Part shown: positions 41,773-50,945 of the stretch, piece after piece
Layout of the letters: each line of letters opens with the position of its first letter
Position numbering within the stretch: the first letter of the stretch is position 1
Translations under genes and position numbers: made by a program
Source of the DNA: Halopseudomonas pelagia
GTDB lineage: Bacteria > Pseudomonadota > Gammaproteobacteria > Pseudomonadales > Pseudomonadaceae
Length of the DNA: 64,000 bases
Assembly: GCF_009497895.1 (NCBI RefSeq)
Contig: NZ_CP033116.1
Location: 124,001 to 188,000 of the forward strand
Direction of reading: 5' to 3'
Notes under the pieces: model-generated
Seen by the model: only the letters and a program-made list of their open reading frames with translations
Database searches by the model: none
What the model was told of the DNA's origin: nothing

Positions 41773-44700
41773 TTACTGCTTTGCGCCGGCGCACTGCGGT
41801 TGCTCATAACCGACTCCGTCGACCATTATCGCAAGCATGTGAAACACATAGTTCAGCAGCTGCGAGGAAAACTGCTTTATGTGCTTCCTTTTACCAATGA
41901 TTTCTTTTTCGTTGATATGCCTTAATCTCAGATATGCCTGAACCGAGCTGCCCTGGGAGACCTCTTGCATTTGGTAGCTTATGCCTAGCGAACGCCAGGT
42001 ATCCAGCTCTTCAATGGAAACCTTTGGAGCTACTAAAATATTCAAGCCCCAGCGTCCTTTAGGTATGACCCGTTCAAGTGAATTTACAAATTTTGCTGCA
42101 TCTTCAAAATGGGTAAACCGTGTACCTGGCTTCGCTTGGCTCGTGTTATTTTTCCAATATTCTATACACCACCTAATTCCTATACTGTCTTCGCCGTATG
42201 CGTCCCGCAGAAGCGAGATCACCTTATCAGTCTCAGCCGCGGTCGCTCTATCTTGAGGTCTTATCGGCGCCAAGGGGATTCCGATGGCCTTTGGGACCAC
42301 ATCCTTGGGGAAGTGTCGACTGTTTCCGGCCTTTGTAGTTAAACTTTGTATTTCCTTAGCAGCCTCACGCCATCCAAGTATTTTGTTTTTATCAATGGCA
42401 TAACGCACAGAAAGCGTAAGGACAGGGTCACCATCCTCCAGATCACGAAGTACAGCGTGGCAATCACGAACTGTTGGCTTCGGTCTCAAAGGCGTGTAGG
42501 GAGCTTCTTCAGTCGCAACAGTGCTTAACGTTTTTGTCTTAAAGGTCCGAGACATCGGCGCAAGCCGTTTCAAAATCTCGGGCCGCATAGCTGAAAGCCT
42601 GACTGTTTCGTCATTAGCAATGAAATACGGATTTATGGCCTTAGACGAAAGACCACTTAGACGAGAAATTTGCTCTTTGTCCAGCACTGGATCGAATTTA
42701 GCAAGCTGCTGCCAGAAGAGCAGGCTTGTCTCATGAACGTAGTACAAAAATGTTGTATCAGGCACCAGGTGCCCAGCAAGCCCGGCTATCGCACTGTACT
42801 TGTCTCGACTACTCATCGGATTTGAGCAGAACAACTCAGAGCGTATTTTTTTGGCCTGATCAACACTGTATCCGGTCAGCTTTTGAATTAAGTCCGGATT
42901 CTCCTCCATCACGACAAATATGTTTGTCAAAGTACTGTGTCTGAAGTGATGGAATGACAGCTCATCCAGGCCCTGGAAGCTTAGAAGGTCCTTGGTGAGG
43001 CCTGAAACGATGCTGCCTCTATACGGTACACTCACTGCATGCGGTTCTGAAAAAAGCAGTGTGTTTATGTGATTCTTGTTTTGAGCAAGACGGTGGTTTA
43101 AATACTGACGAAACCGTTCTAGCTCGTTAGGCAGCAGCAGTAAGTAAACGGGAATTCTTCGACGTGCCGAGTCGGTTTTATTGTTCCCGTAGCGATTATT
43201 TACCACATAGAACCAGTACTCATCAGACTTTTCGATGTCTGACAGTCTCAGCTTGAGCAGCTCCCCTCGCCGCAGGCCGGTGCGGTATGCCAGGATCAGG
43301 AGCACAGCAAGACCTTCCTTTGTGTCTCGGTCAACGCCCGTCAGGTTTCGCACGCCTCGAATCATGGCTTGGTAGTTGTGCTCCGGGATGTACCCTGTCC
43401 TGACCTGTGGCTGTAACTGTGTATCGCCCGCGCACTCAAAAAAGCCGGTTAACTCGGGTAGTCCGTAATGATCCGACTGGGTTGCGAATCGATGTAAATC
43501 CCGCAAGCGAGCTTGGAGATAATTCAGGGACTTGATTTTCTCCCCAGGCTTGAAAGTAAGTATCTGCCGATAGACCTGTTCGAGCTCGCTTTCATCCATA
43601 TCATCGATGTCAGCTTCGTTTGTATGAAACAGCCAAAGACTTCCCAACTCGGAAAAGTAACGCGAAGCCGAAGACACCTTGATTTTGCGTGTGACAAGAC
43701 AGTCGAGGAGCCAGTCGACCAGAAGGGCAGCGTTCAACGGGAGCGCTTGACCACCTATTTCCTGCAGCCGCGCTATGGCACGAGCTGGCGTATTTTTTAC
43801 TCCGGAAATCTCTGCCTGCAAAGCAGCACTAATTTGCTTTATAAGAGCGTCTACTGATCTCTTTTCGCCGGAATCTGAGTAGCTGTTTTGGGTTCCGTGG
43901 TTTAGAGAGGTTTTTGGCTGGCCACATTTCCAGGCGATCTGCACGCCGCTTAGGGAAAACGTCTTCGGCGTGGCGTCGTCAAGAGTTATCAGAAGCCACT
44001 TCTGTAACAATTTCGACGGTAGCGACACTGAACCAACACGACCCGCTGCGCACTCTAGCAATGCTTGCGGCAACTCAACATCAGGTAATGTTTCTGTAAC
44101 CGCTTGAGCACCTTGGCAGAAGGCGCTGAGACTAGTGATCGAATTTTTTTGAGTGCTGCCTGCCAGCCTCTTCCTCAGAATCTCCCAAACGTCAGATTGA
44201 TTACGCTCTCCAGATTCTCTTAGGTCGGTGTATTTCTTTATGTGCTGAAACTGAACGAGCTGTCCGAGTGTTCTGTTGTCTGGATAAAACCTATGGAGTG
44301 ATTGCCATTTTGTACCGCTTTCGTCAGAAGCCTTATCATTCAAGGGGTCTTTATCACCAATTAAGATCAAATCTATCCAAGCAAACGCACCGTTGTCCCC
44401 GGCAATTTGTAATGGCTTAGGCTCACTAACGAGCACATTGGCGAGGCTGGTAACTGCTCGGGGATTTGCCAAGCCTCCATAAAAAAGTGCTGAAATAAGT
44501 ACATCGGCCAGCCTGGTTTCTGGATCTGATGAATGCTTTTCGATAGCCAACTGGTGCAGCCAACTCTGGTACAGCTTGCCGGCCCTGATGCCTGCCTTGA
44601 AATTGTGATGACTTCGGCTAGTGGTCGTCCTCGAAACACTGACAATAATTGCCGGTATGTCCAGTTGCCATAAACCTTGCTCATTGCCTTTCGCTACAAA

Positions 44701-44943
44701 ATCAGCCAGAAACTCGTAAGCGATCTTAAACCTTTTAATATCAGGGTATTCCGTCCTGAGAAAGCGTTGAAAGTTATGTACTTGAGCACCAAACTCCTCA
44801 CGATCAAGTGGACATCCCGATAGTGCAGGCAGGTGAGTAGCTATCAAGCCGGGCATAGCGTCATGCACCTGCGCTTCAGCATTCGAGTAATTTATGTTAT
44901 TTCTTTTTGCCCGCAAAGCCGAGCCATACAGAGGCCTACTCAT
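41773..44943 (-). CDS. Very large tyrosine recombinase, third gene of the recombinase trio
   Basis: About 1056 residues from the ATG at 44943 (AGG box eight bases upstream). The catalytic domain is central: AYRTGLRRGELLKLRLSD holds the first Arg, FHHFRHSTLTNIF the HxxR pair, and GHLVPDTTFLYYVHE the GH and Tyr nucleophile. Long N- and C-terminal regions (about 550 and 300 residues) are unlike ordinary phage integrases. It overlaps the preceding recombinase gene by eight bases. The three-gene set resembles mobile modules with two large recombinases and a small partner, such as the Gamma-Mobile-Trio; I cannot confirm that identity. Confidence 0.82.
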   Translation of the reverse strand: MSRPLYGSALRAKRNNINYSNAEAQVHDAMPGLIATHLPALSGCPLDREEFGAQVHNFQRFLRTEYPDIKRFKIAYEFLADFVAKGNEQGLWQLDIPAIIVSVSRTTTSRSHHNFKAGIRAGKLYQSWLHQLAIEKHSSDPETRLADVLISALFYGGLANPRAVTSLANVLVSEPKPLQIAGDNGAFAWIDLILIGDKDPLNDKASDESGTKWQSLHRFYPDNRTLGQLVQFQHIKKYTDLRESGERNQSDVWEILRKRLAGSTQKNSITSLSAFCQGAQAVTETLPDVELPQALLECAAGRVGSVSLPSKLLQKWLLITLDDATPKTFSLSGVQIAWKCGQPKTSLNHGTQNSYSDSGEKRSVDALIKQISAALQAEISGVKNTPARAIARLQEIGGQALPLNAALLVDWLLDCLVTRKIKVSSASRYFSELGSLWLFHTNEADIDDMDESELEQVYRQILTFKPGEKIKSLNYLQARLRDLHRFATQSDHYGLPELTGFFECAGDTQLQPQVRTGYIPEHNYQAMIRGVRNLTGVDRDTKEGLAVLLILAYRTGLRRGELLKLRLSDIEKSDEYWFYVVNNRYGNNKTDSARRRIPVYLLLLPNELERFRQYLNHRLAQNKNHINTLLFSEPHAVSVPYRGSIVSGLTKDLLSFQGLDELSFHHFRHSTLTNIFVVMEENPDLIQKLTGYSVDQAKKIRSELFCSNPMSSRDKYSAIAGLAGHLVPDTTFLYYVHETSLLFWQQLAKFDPVLDKEQISRLSGLSSKAINPYFIANDETVRLSAMRPEILKRLAPMSRTFKTKTLSTVATEEAPYTPLRPKPTVRDCHAVLRDLEDGDPVLTLSVRYAIDKNKILGWREAAKEIQSLTTKAGNSRHFPKDVVPKAIGIPLAPIRPQDRATAAETDKVISLLRDAYGEDSIGIRWCIEYWKNNTSQAKPGTRFTHFEDAAKFVNSLERVIPKGRWGLNILVAPKVSIEELDTWRSLGISYQMQEVSQGSSVQAYLRLRHINEKEIIGKRKHIKQFSSQLLNYVFHMLAIMVDGVGYEQPQCAGAKQ

Positions 44944-47233
44944 GAGCACGACCTTGGCCGGTAAGAGGGATAATTCCCAACCTACTGAAGAGCTGCTCTA
45001 TCACCAGAGCAATCGTCTCCAGCGCCTTAATGCTCATTCCGCTATATCGGGTTAGTCCTTCCTGTCCTGGCTTCGCATGACCCATCCAGGTATCGATTGA
45101 TTCCCCAGTAACCTCTTTTTGCCTTAGCAGGTAGCTGCGTAAAAAATGACGGTGCCAGTTCGATGGCAGACCTAAAGTACCCTCCCAGAGATCTTCAACA
45201 CTTTTAGGGGAGACAGAAACCATGCTGAACTCGTCAGTCATGTCACCTTGCCGTATGAAGAAGAACAGTCGGTCTTTCCCATTGAGTGCGTCTCCGAGCT
45301 GTTTAGCAAATGTAGGGGATAAGCTCTGCATCTGGATATGCAGTCTTTCCAGGTGTTTGTTGTAGAGCTTGATTTGGGTTACGGCGGTGTCTGGCAGAAC
45401 GAGGGTCCGCGCAGAGCTGGACGTCAGTCGCGACTCCTTATCTGAAATGAAGATTTTTTTACTTATTAGGTCGATGTGGTCGATGTCATCAAAGGGATCT
45501 GTAACGGGGCGATGACCAGTAGCAATATTCAAGAGATGAATTGTGTACATCACGTACCGGTTGTGTGCTTCGATCCAGCTTCGGTCTTTTAATCGCTGAA
45601 GGCTTTTCTGTAGGTGGTCAAAAATTGCGATAACTGCTTCTTCCTTGACCACCAACTGCGAGCCGCCAAGCTCAGATTTACTCTCATCTGGATCTGGAGT
45701 TTCAGTCCTCAGCTCGGTTTTCAGGTAACTTTGATAAGCCCTATAGATGGAAACGGTGTCATATTGGGTGTAATAAAGCCCTGCCTCCTGGATGTCAGGG
45801 CTTCCAATAATCAGGGCGGTCAGAACATCATCTACTCCCTGACGATGTAGGTAATTCGCCAAGTGATCAGCAATTTTGCTGACCGACAACTTGGTAGAGT
45901 TCGCTTTATTGATCCTTTTGAGAAGCTCCTCAGCTTGAAGCTCTAACTCTTTGCCATCAGGAAGGGTACGAACCGCCTTCGCGGCGCAGGGCACTGGCAT
46001 CACCACGGCAGCTTTTTGCTGATCCAGCAGTCGCTGTTGCTTTTCGGGTAGCCGATGAGGTGGTAGTTCGTAGCGGTATAGCCAGTAGATACTGCCTGAC
46101 TGTCCTAAACGGTATGCATCGCCGGTTTCATGAAAATCACCGGTTCGAGCTACCTGCCTAGCCTGTAGAAGCTTTTCGGGCTTACGACCTGTCGCCAGTA
46201 CCAGATATAGCATGTATGAAACATCGCAGAATTCCATCCGGCTTGCGAGCTCCGACAGCAGTATCCCCACTTCGTATTTGGTTAGTCTGTTAGTCAGGCA
46301 AACCAGTCTCTTTTCGCGCCTTTCAAGGGCGCCGGCTACGATCTTCGCGTGCATAGCACTCAGGGCATACGATCTCCGCAAACTGGCTGGAGCATTTTTT
46401 TCAGCCTGTGCTGCCAGAAAAACACCCGGGGTTTGGTGGTCCGCACGGTACTCTGAGGTCTCTTGTGTTACGTCCGACAGGGTCGTCTGCAGCGACAATT
46501 CGATATAACCTGGTGTTTCGTCTGTCTCAAGCGCATATCGCGTGCTGACTGATTGAGAGACTGTATATATCAGAGAACCACCGCTTCTTTGACCGCCGAC
46601 CGAGACAGTTCCCTCATCTTCAGAAGCGTTGCGTCGTGTACGTTTGTTCTTAAGATTTCTCGAAACGACATCTTCCAGTATTCGCCGCACTGGCATCAGC
46701 CGCTGCTGGGCGTAGCTTTTATGTGAGGCGGCCAGGCTGCCCAAGATCAGATCAATGCTTCCTAACAGGCTCTCCAAGGTGCGGCTTGCAATAGGCAGCA
46801 GCTTTTCAACCTCGAGGCTATTCAGACGTTTACTAGTTTTTGTACGATCCTCGACGAGTAGACGATACGCAGACATTGCTCGCAGCGTCCTTCCCAAATC
46901 TCCAAATGTCTTTTGGTGTTCAAGGGCGGCTAATAGGACGAAGGACTGCAAATTTTGTAGTGATGCTGACGGAGGAGGTGTACACAAAAAAGCCTCGGCT
47001 TGCGCCTCCGTGATTTGCTTCTTCTCCCGCAGCTGTCCAAGAAGGTTTTTTAAATGCTCCTCACAAGGATCATCATCGTGCGGGTAGGCACTGGCATACT
47101 GCTCTGCGAGGCCTTTTAAATCATTACCATATTCAGAATCCAGCACGCATCCAGATAGAATTTCGTTCGCCCGTCGCACGAGGACATTAGTAGTGTGTGC
47201 GTCATGCTCCAGCCTCATCAGTATTTGAATCAC
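44936..47233 (-). CDS. Large divergent tyrosine recombinase, second gene of the trio
   Basis: A 765-residue protein starting at GTG (47233), overlapping the ParB-like gene by four bases (GTGA). The C-terminal catalytic pattern is present but divergent: GHRPVTDPFDDID for the first Arg, NWHRHFLRSYLL for HxxR, WMGHAKPGQEGLTRYS for GH and Tyr. The N-terminal 450 residues are helical and without known domain to me. It is translated together with its neighbours and presumably acts with the 1056-residue recombinase at one or two attachment sites. Confidence 0.78.
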   Translation of the reverse strand: MIQILMRLEHDAHTTNVLVRRANEILSGCVLDSEYGNDLKGLAEQYASAYPHDDDPCEEHLKNLLGQLREKKQITEAQAEAFLCTPPPSASLQNLQSFVLLAALEHQKTFGDLGRTLRAMSAYRLLVEDRTKTSKRLNSLEVEKLLPIASRTLESLLGSIDLILGSLAASHKSYAQQRLMPVRRILEDVVSRNLKNKRTRRNASEDEGTVSVGGQRSGGSLIYTVSQSVSTRYALETDETPGYIELSLQTTLSDVTQETSEYRADHQTPGVFLAAQAEKNAPASLRRSYALSAMHAKIVAGALERREKRLVCLTNRLTKYEVGILLSELASRMEFCDVSYMLYLVLATGRKPEKLLQARQVARTGDFHETGDAYRLGQSGSIYWLYRYELPPHRLPEKQQRLLDQQKAAVVMPVPCAAKAVRTLPDGKELELQAEELLKRINKANSTKLSVSKIADHLANYLHRQGVDDVLTALIIGSPDIQEAGLYYTQYDTVSIYRAYQSYLKTELRTETPDPDESKSELGGSQLVVKEEAVIAIFDHLQKSLQRLKDRSWIEAHNRYVMYTIHLLNIATGHRPVTDPFDDIDHIDLISKKIFISDKESRLTSSSARTLVLPDTAVTQIKLYNKHLERLHIQMQSLSPTFAKQLGDALNGKDRLFFFIRQGDMTDEFSMVSVSPKSVEDLWEGTLGLPSNWHRHFLRSYLLRQKEVTGESIDTWMGHAKPGQEGLTRYSGMSIKALETIALVIEQLFSRLGIIPLTGQGRAHE

Positions 47234-47817
47234 TGCTGCTCTCGCGTTTCATTCAGTATTTGTTCTAACAGGCTTGGTTCTAACTGGGTGTCTGCTGGGT
47301 TGGCGATTCTCTGTGCGGCAGCTCGTGATATACCACACAGACGTTCAAGCGCTGTAGCCGGTGTACGTGGTCTGTCACCGGAGAAAATTCTTGGCCATAG
47401 CGCTTTTTGGGTACTCAGCAGACGGTAGGCCTCTGTTCTGTAGCGCTCATTATTGCCCGCGGCGCTCAGCACCCCCAGCTCAGCCATTATTGCCCACGCC
47501 TCCATATTTAGCGGGGATTCTTCATGAACAACCGCGCAGATCTTTTTGACGCCGCGTCGGCGCAGTTCATGAAACAGGCGCCACCCAGCAAAAAACAGAT
47601 ATCTCGCCGGCTGTGACTTTTCCTGCACGTCATGCTCGGGCTTTGGCTTTTCCTGCACAACATGCGCGGGCTGTGATCGTTGCAAGACCTCCAACATTTC
47701 ATCACTGAATCGCGCGAGATGTTGCGGGTCCTCGAACGCCAGGGATGCATTCACCGACTCTGCTATTACGGGGTGGGGGACAAGGTTGCTGAGCTGCAGG
47801 TCTCTGTACGACGGCAT
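47230..47817 (-). CDS. ParB-like small protein, first gene of the recombinase trio
   Basis: A 195-residue protein beginning 'MPSYRDLQLSNLVPHPVIAE'. 'YLFFAGWRLFHELRRRGVKK' followed by AVVHEES and EAWAIMAELG gives the ParB N-terminal-like pattern, and 'ALERLCGISRAAAQRIA' may form an HTH. Between these the protein has a 10-residue repeat (QEK-[PS]-x-P...). An AGGA box lies ahead of the ATG. It likely binds the element's DNA, as regulator, accessory recombination factor or partition-like protein. Confidence 0.7.
   Translation of the reverse strand: MPSYRDLQLSNLVPHPVIAESVNASLAFEDPQHLARFSDEMLEVLQRSQPAHVVQEKPKPEHDVQEKSQPARYLFFAGWRLFHELRRRGVKKICAVVHEESPLNMEAWAIMAELGVLSAAGNNERYRTEAYRLLSTQKALWPRIFSGDRPRTPATALERLCGISRAAAQRIANPADTQLEPSLLEQILNETREQQ
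47609..47668 (-). repeat. Tandem 30-bp repeat inside the ParB-like gene
   Basis: Two 30-base units (47609-47638, 47639-47668) share most positions (CTTTTCCTGCAC core), and a partial third unit follows to about 47686. They encode the repeated decapeptide pattern (SQPAHVVQEK / PKPEHDVQEK). The number of copies may vary between strains. Confidence 0.6.
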
Positions 47818-47965
47818 CGTGTTTTCCTAAAGGGCCCAGGGGTTGGTTATTTCGATGATCTCTTGGGCTCACGCCCTCTAGCACCTGTATCGGGTGCCGG
47901 CAGGAGTTCGCGACCATCACCGACGAGGCAGGAGGTTAATCTGCGACCCGGAATTTTAGGCAATA

Positions 47966-47988
47966 CTCAAAATTATTGTATTTTTGAG
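47966..47988. promoter_or_regulatory. Inverted repeat upstream of the recombinase trio
   Basis: CTCAAAA (47966-47972) and TTTTGAG (47982-47988) with a nine-base spacer lie about 150 bases upstream of the ParB-like gene in AT-rich sequence. A candidate operator for the trio. The rest of 47818-48184 shows no gene. Confidence 0.35.
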
Positions 47989-48184
47989 CGCTTTTTGTCT
48001 GCATCCTGTGCCCGTTATTCTCGTGGGCCCAAAGATATAGGCATTAATTTACGCTAATTGATTTAAATTTCAAAGCTGATAAATCTTCTGAAAGGCTTTA
48101 CATATGCGGTTTACATGAGATTATACAGATTAAGACCTATCAAGCCATTTAGGCGGTACTGCCCTCCGAAGGCAGTCGGGTGCG

Positions 48185-48234
48185 CCATACAAACGACAAG
48201 GCCCAGCAAATGCTGGGCCTTGTCGTTTGTATGG
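48185..48234. repeat. 50-bp near-perfect palindrome (24-base arms, AA loop)
   Basis: The left arm starts CCATACAAACGACAAGG and continues to CCCAGCA; the right arm is its exact inverse after the two-base loop AA. The stem is GC-rich near the loop and has A- and T-tracts outward. It may be a strong bidirectional terminator between the mobile module and the LysE gene, or an end structure of the island. Confidence 0.85.
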
Positions 48235-48268
48235 TGGATCGGATTGCAGATGAGAACCAAACGTTCGA

Positions 48269-48337
48269 CAAATCGCACCGCGATTTGGGCGGAGCTTCAG
48301 CGACGGGGCACAGCCCCAAGAATCGCCAAAGCGATTC
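48269..48337. repeat. Cluster of three short hairpins next to the long palindrome
   Basis: CAAATCGC/GCGATTTG (48269-48287), GGGGC/GCCCC (48305-48317) and GAATCGC/GCGATTC (48320-48337), with loops of three to four bases. Together with the 48185-48234 palindrome they make four hairpins within about 150 bases and no coding sequence. They resemble REP-like clutter or a structured RNA. Confidence 0.55.
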
Positions 48338-48504
48338 GCAGCCAATCCAGCCTGTCATCGATAGCACGGTTTTGTGCGCACCAAACAGTCACTTCCTTCC
48401 CTTACCGAAATATCCAATTCCGTTTTTCTTTGACTGATTTTGTGCCCAGATTTTTGCGAGCGGCGGTTTGCGACCAGAAGCCGACATCAAGAGCCTACCG
48501 TAAC

Positions 48505-49122
48505 CTAAGACCGCAACGGCAACGGCAACGCCACCCCAATCGCAATAAACGCAGCACCACAACCTTGATTGAAACGACGGCCAACCTTGGTAAGCCACTT
48601 GCTGATGCGATTGGCCAGGCTGGCGACCACCAGCTCGATGCTGAATTCGACGACAGCGAAAGTGCCCGCCAATACGACAAACTGAACCAGCAGGCTGCGA
48701 GACGGATCAATGAACTGCGGCAGAAAGGCGGCAAAAAACAGAATCACCTTGGGGTTGCTGATGGCCGCCAGTGCGCCCTGGCGAAACAGCGAACCTGGAG
48801 ATCTGGATGCTACTGCGGTGTAGTCGGTTATACCGATGGGCGGTGAGCGCCAAACCTGTATGCCAAGCCAGACCAGATAAGCGCCGCCGACCCATTTGAG
48901 CACGGTGAGCCAGGCCAGCGATGCGTTGAGCAGCGCACCAATCCCGAACATCGACAGGGCAATGACGATGATAAAACCAATGCAGCTGCCGAGGATGGTA
49001 TAGAGCGTCATGCGGCGGCCATGCAGCGCGCCATGCGTCAGCGCCAGCAAACCGTTTGGGCCGGGCGACAAGGACAAGCCAATAGCCGCCAGCAGATAGA
49101 TTAACCAGGTTTCAAATGCCAT
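48505..49122 (-). CDS. LysE/RhtB-family amino acid exporter
   Basis: A 205-residue membrane protein with about six hydrophobic segments. 'LSLSPGPNGLLALTHGALHG' is the LysE-family N-terminal signature, and 'GAYLVWLGIQVWRSPP' and 'FRQGALAAISNPKVILFFAA' (with NPK) are the other conserved blocks. I use the ATG at 49122; a TTG frame extends to 49140. It likely exports an amino acid or related metabolite. It is the first ordinary chromosomal gene right of the mobile module. Confidence 0.9.
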   Translation of the reverse strand: MAFETWLIYLLAAIGLSLSPGPNGLLALTHGALHGRRMTLYTILGSCIGFIIVIALSMFGIGALLNASLAWLTVLKWVGGAYLVWLGIQVWRSPPIGITDYTAVASRSPGSLFRQGALAAISNPKVILFFAAFLPQFIDPSRSLLVQFVVLAGTFAVVEFSIELVVASLANRISKWLTKVGRRFNQGCGAAFIAIGVALPLPLRS

Positions 49123-49203
49123 GGCCCAGTGGTGCTCCAAGGGTTGCTCATACGCAGGTTGCCAGTTCGCTTACCCATCACTCTTTGCGTTCAGCCATTG
49201 CCT

Positions 49204-50376
49204 TCAGCTAAGCACAGCGCTAGAGCTGAGAGTCTGGCCATTTCGGATCAATACCTTGGGCATCTCAAGCGTGAACGCACTGCCCAGGTTCGGGCCATCG
49301 CTTGAGGCTTCAATACTGCCACCATGCAACTCTATCAACTGTTTGACCAGCGCAAGACCAATACCCAGCCCGCCATGAGAATGCGCGAGGTGACCTTCCA
49401 CCTGTTCAAACATCCGGAAAATCGCGGCTGATGCCTCAGGCGTCAACCCCAGGCCATTGTCGGCAACGGTCACGCGGAAAGCGTCAGGGGTGTCTTCAAC
49501 AGTAACATCGATGCGGCCGCCAGGCGGCGTGTATTTGGCGGAATTATTCAGCAGGTTGGCGATGCATTGAGTGATACGCACCTGATCGGCCAACAGCTCG
49601 ATGCGGTGGTCGCCCAGGTGCAGGCTGAGAGCGTGATCCTGCGCCTCGATCACTGGCCGGGCCATTTCTACCGCGGCCAATACGGCATCGCGCAGGTCAA
49701 ATGGCGCGGTGCGCAGCTCGATCTTGCCCTGGGTAATGCGCGAGGCGTCCAGCAGGTCGTCCACCAGACGGAAGAGGTGCGTCATCTGATCCTGCATCAG
49801 GCTGCCTATCCGGTCCGCCTGCGGCCCTTCAGGCTTGCGCAGCAACAGCTGCAATCCGCCCTGCAGGGCAGCCATGGGGTTGCGCAGCTCATGCGCCAGC
49901 ACGGCCAGAAACTCGTCCTTGCGCTTGTCAGACAGCTGTAACGCCTGCGCCTGCGCCTGAAGCAGATCCCGCTGCTCGGCAATCATCTGCCGCTGGCGGA
50001 AAATCTCGAAAAAGACTTCGGTCTTGCTACGCAGAATGTCGGGCTCTATCGGCTTCTGAATAAAATCCACCGCCCCAGCTTCATAACCCTGAAACCGGCG
50101 CTCCGCGCTATGCGTGCCTGCGGTGACGAAGATGATCGGAATACGTCGCGTACGCTCATTGCCGCGCATCAGTTCGGCCAGTTCGAAACCGTTAAGACCC
50201 GGCATCTGTACGTCGATCAGTGCCAGCGCAAAGTCGTGATGCAGCAATAGCTCCAGCGCTTCGTCACCGGATTTGGCCATTAGCAGCTCGAGATCATCGC
50301 GGCGAAGCAGCGCCTCCAGAGACAGCAGGTTTTCCGCGAGATCATCAACGAGTAGAAATTTGACCGGCATCGTCAT
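49204..50376 (-). CDS. Response-regulator/histidine-kinase hybrid (REC-HisKA-HATPase)
   Basis: A 390-residue soluble protein: an N-terminal receiver domain (FLLVDDLAEN, phospho-acceptor in LALIDVQMPGLNG, Lys near IDFIQKPIEPD), a HisKA dimerisation helix (AVLAHELRNPMAALQ) and a HATPase domain (NLLNNSAKY, 'VTVADNGLGL', GGLGIGLALV). It lacks membrane segments, so it takes phosphoryl input from its receiver. It is the last gene of a four-gene overlapping operon and overlaps CheB by four bases. Confidence 0.92.
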   Translation of the reverse strand: MTMPVKFLLVDDLAENLLSLEALLRRDDLELLMAKSGDEALELLLHHDFALALIDVQMPGLNGFELAELMRGNERTRRIPIIFVTAGTHSAERRFQGYEAGAVDFIQKPIEPDILRSKTEVFFEIFRQRQMIAEQRDLLQAQAQALQLSDKRKDEFLAVLAHELRNPMAALQGGLQLLLRKPEGPQADRIGSLMQDQMTHLFRLVDDLLDASRITQGKIELRTAPFDLRDAVLAAVEMARPVIEAQDHALSLHLGDHRIELLADQVRITQCIANLLNNSAKYTPPGGRIDVTVEDTPDAFRVTVADNGLGLTPEASAAIFRMFEQVEGHLAHSHGGLGIGLALVKQLIELHGGSIEASSDGPNLGSAFTLEMPKVLIRNGQTLSSSAVLS

Positions 50377-50945
50377 CCAGAGTTACTCATCAGGTAGGCG
50401 GAAATGTCCGCAATAGACAAGACCTGCGCCTGCGGAGAAAACGCAATCGCAGTCTCGGGCATCGCCTTGGCGTAGGCATCCTCGGGATTCTGGACGATCA
50501 CAGTACCGCCCGCTTTTGAAATGGCTTGCAAGCCTCTGGCTCCATCCTGATTGGCTCCGGTGAGGATGATCCCGATCAACTCGGCACCCCAGACCTCGGC
50601 CGCGCTTTCAAAGGCCACATCGATCGAGGGACGCGAGAACAGTACTTCATCCTCATTCGACAGCGCCAAGCTCGACTGGTCTTCGAACAGCATATGATAA
50701 TTGGGCGGAGCGAAGTAGATGACCCCGGGCTCTATCGGCTCCTTGTCTTCCACCTCGATCGCCCGGAGCCGGCATTTGGCATTGAAGATATCTGCCAGCA
50801 CGCTGGGCTTGTGTGGCGGCACGTGCACAATCACGAAAATCGGCAACGGAAAAGTGGCTGGCAGTGCCGGCAGGATAAGTGACAGCGCTTCTAACGCGCC
50901 TGCTGAAGCGCCAATGATCACTGCGCCCTTGGCCGTGCTTGTCAT
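50373..50945 (-). CDS. Stand-alone CheB-type methylesterase domain
   Basis: A 190-residue CheB catalytic domain without the usual receiver. The triad is visible: Ser in IIGASAGALEA, His in IVHVPPH and Asp in GANQDGARGL. It would demethylate or deamidate glutamyl residues. It overlaps CheR and the hybrid kinase gene by four bases each. With CheR but no CheA/CheW beside it, it may modify the large sensor kinase or an MCP. Confidence 0.9.
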   Translation of the reverse strand: MTSTAKGAVIIGASAGALEALSLILPALPATFPLPIFVIVHVPPHKPSVLADIFNAKCRLRAIEVEDKEPIEPGVIYFAPPNYHMLFEDQSSLALSNEDEVLFSRPSIDVAFESAAEVWGAELIGIILTGANQDGARGLQAISKAGGTVIVQNPEDAYAKAMPETAIAFSPQAQVLSIADISAYLMSNSG

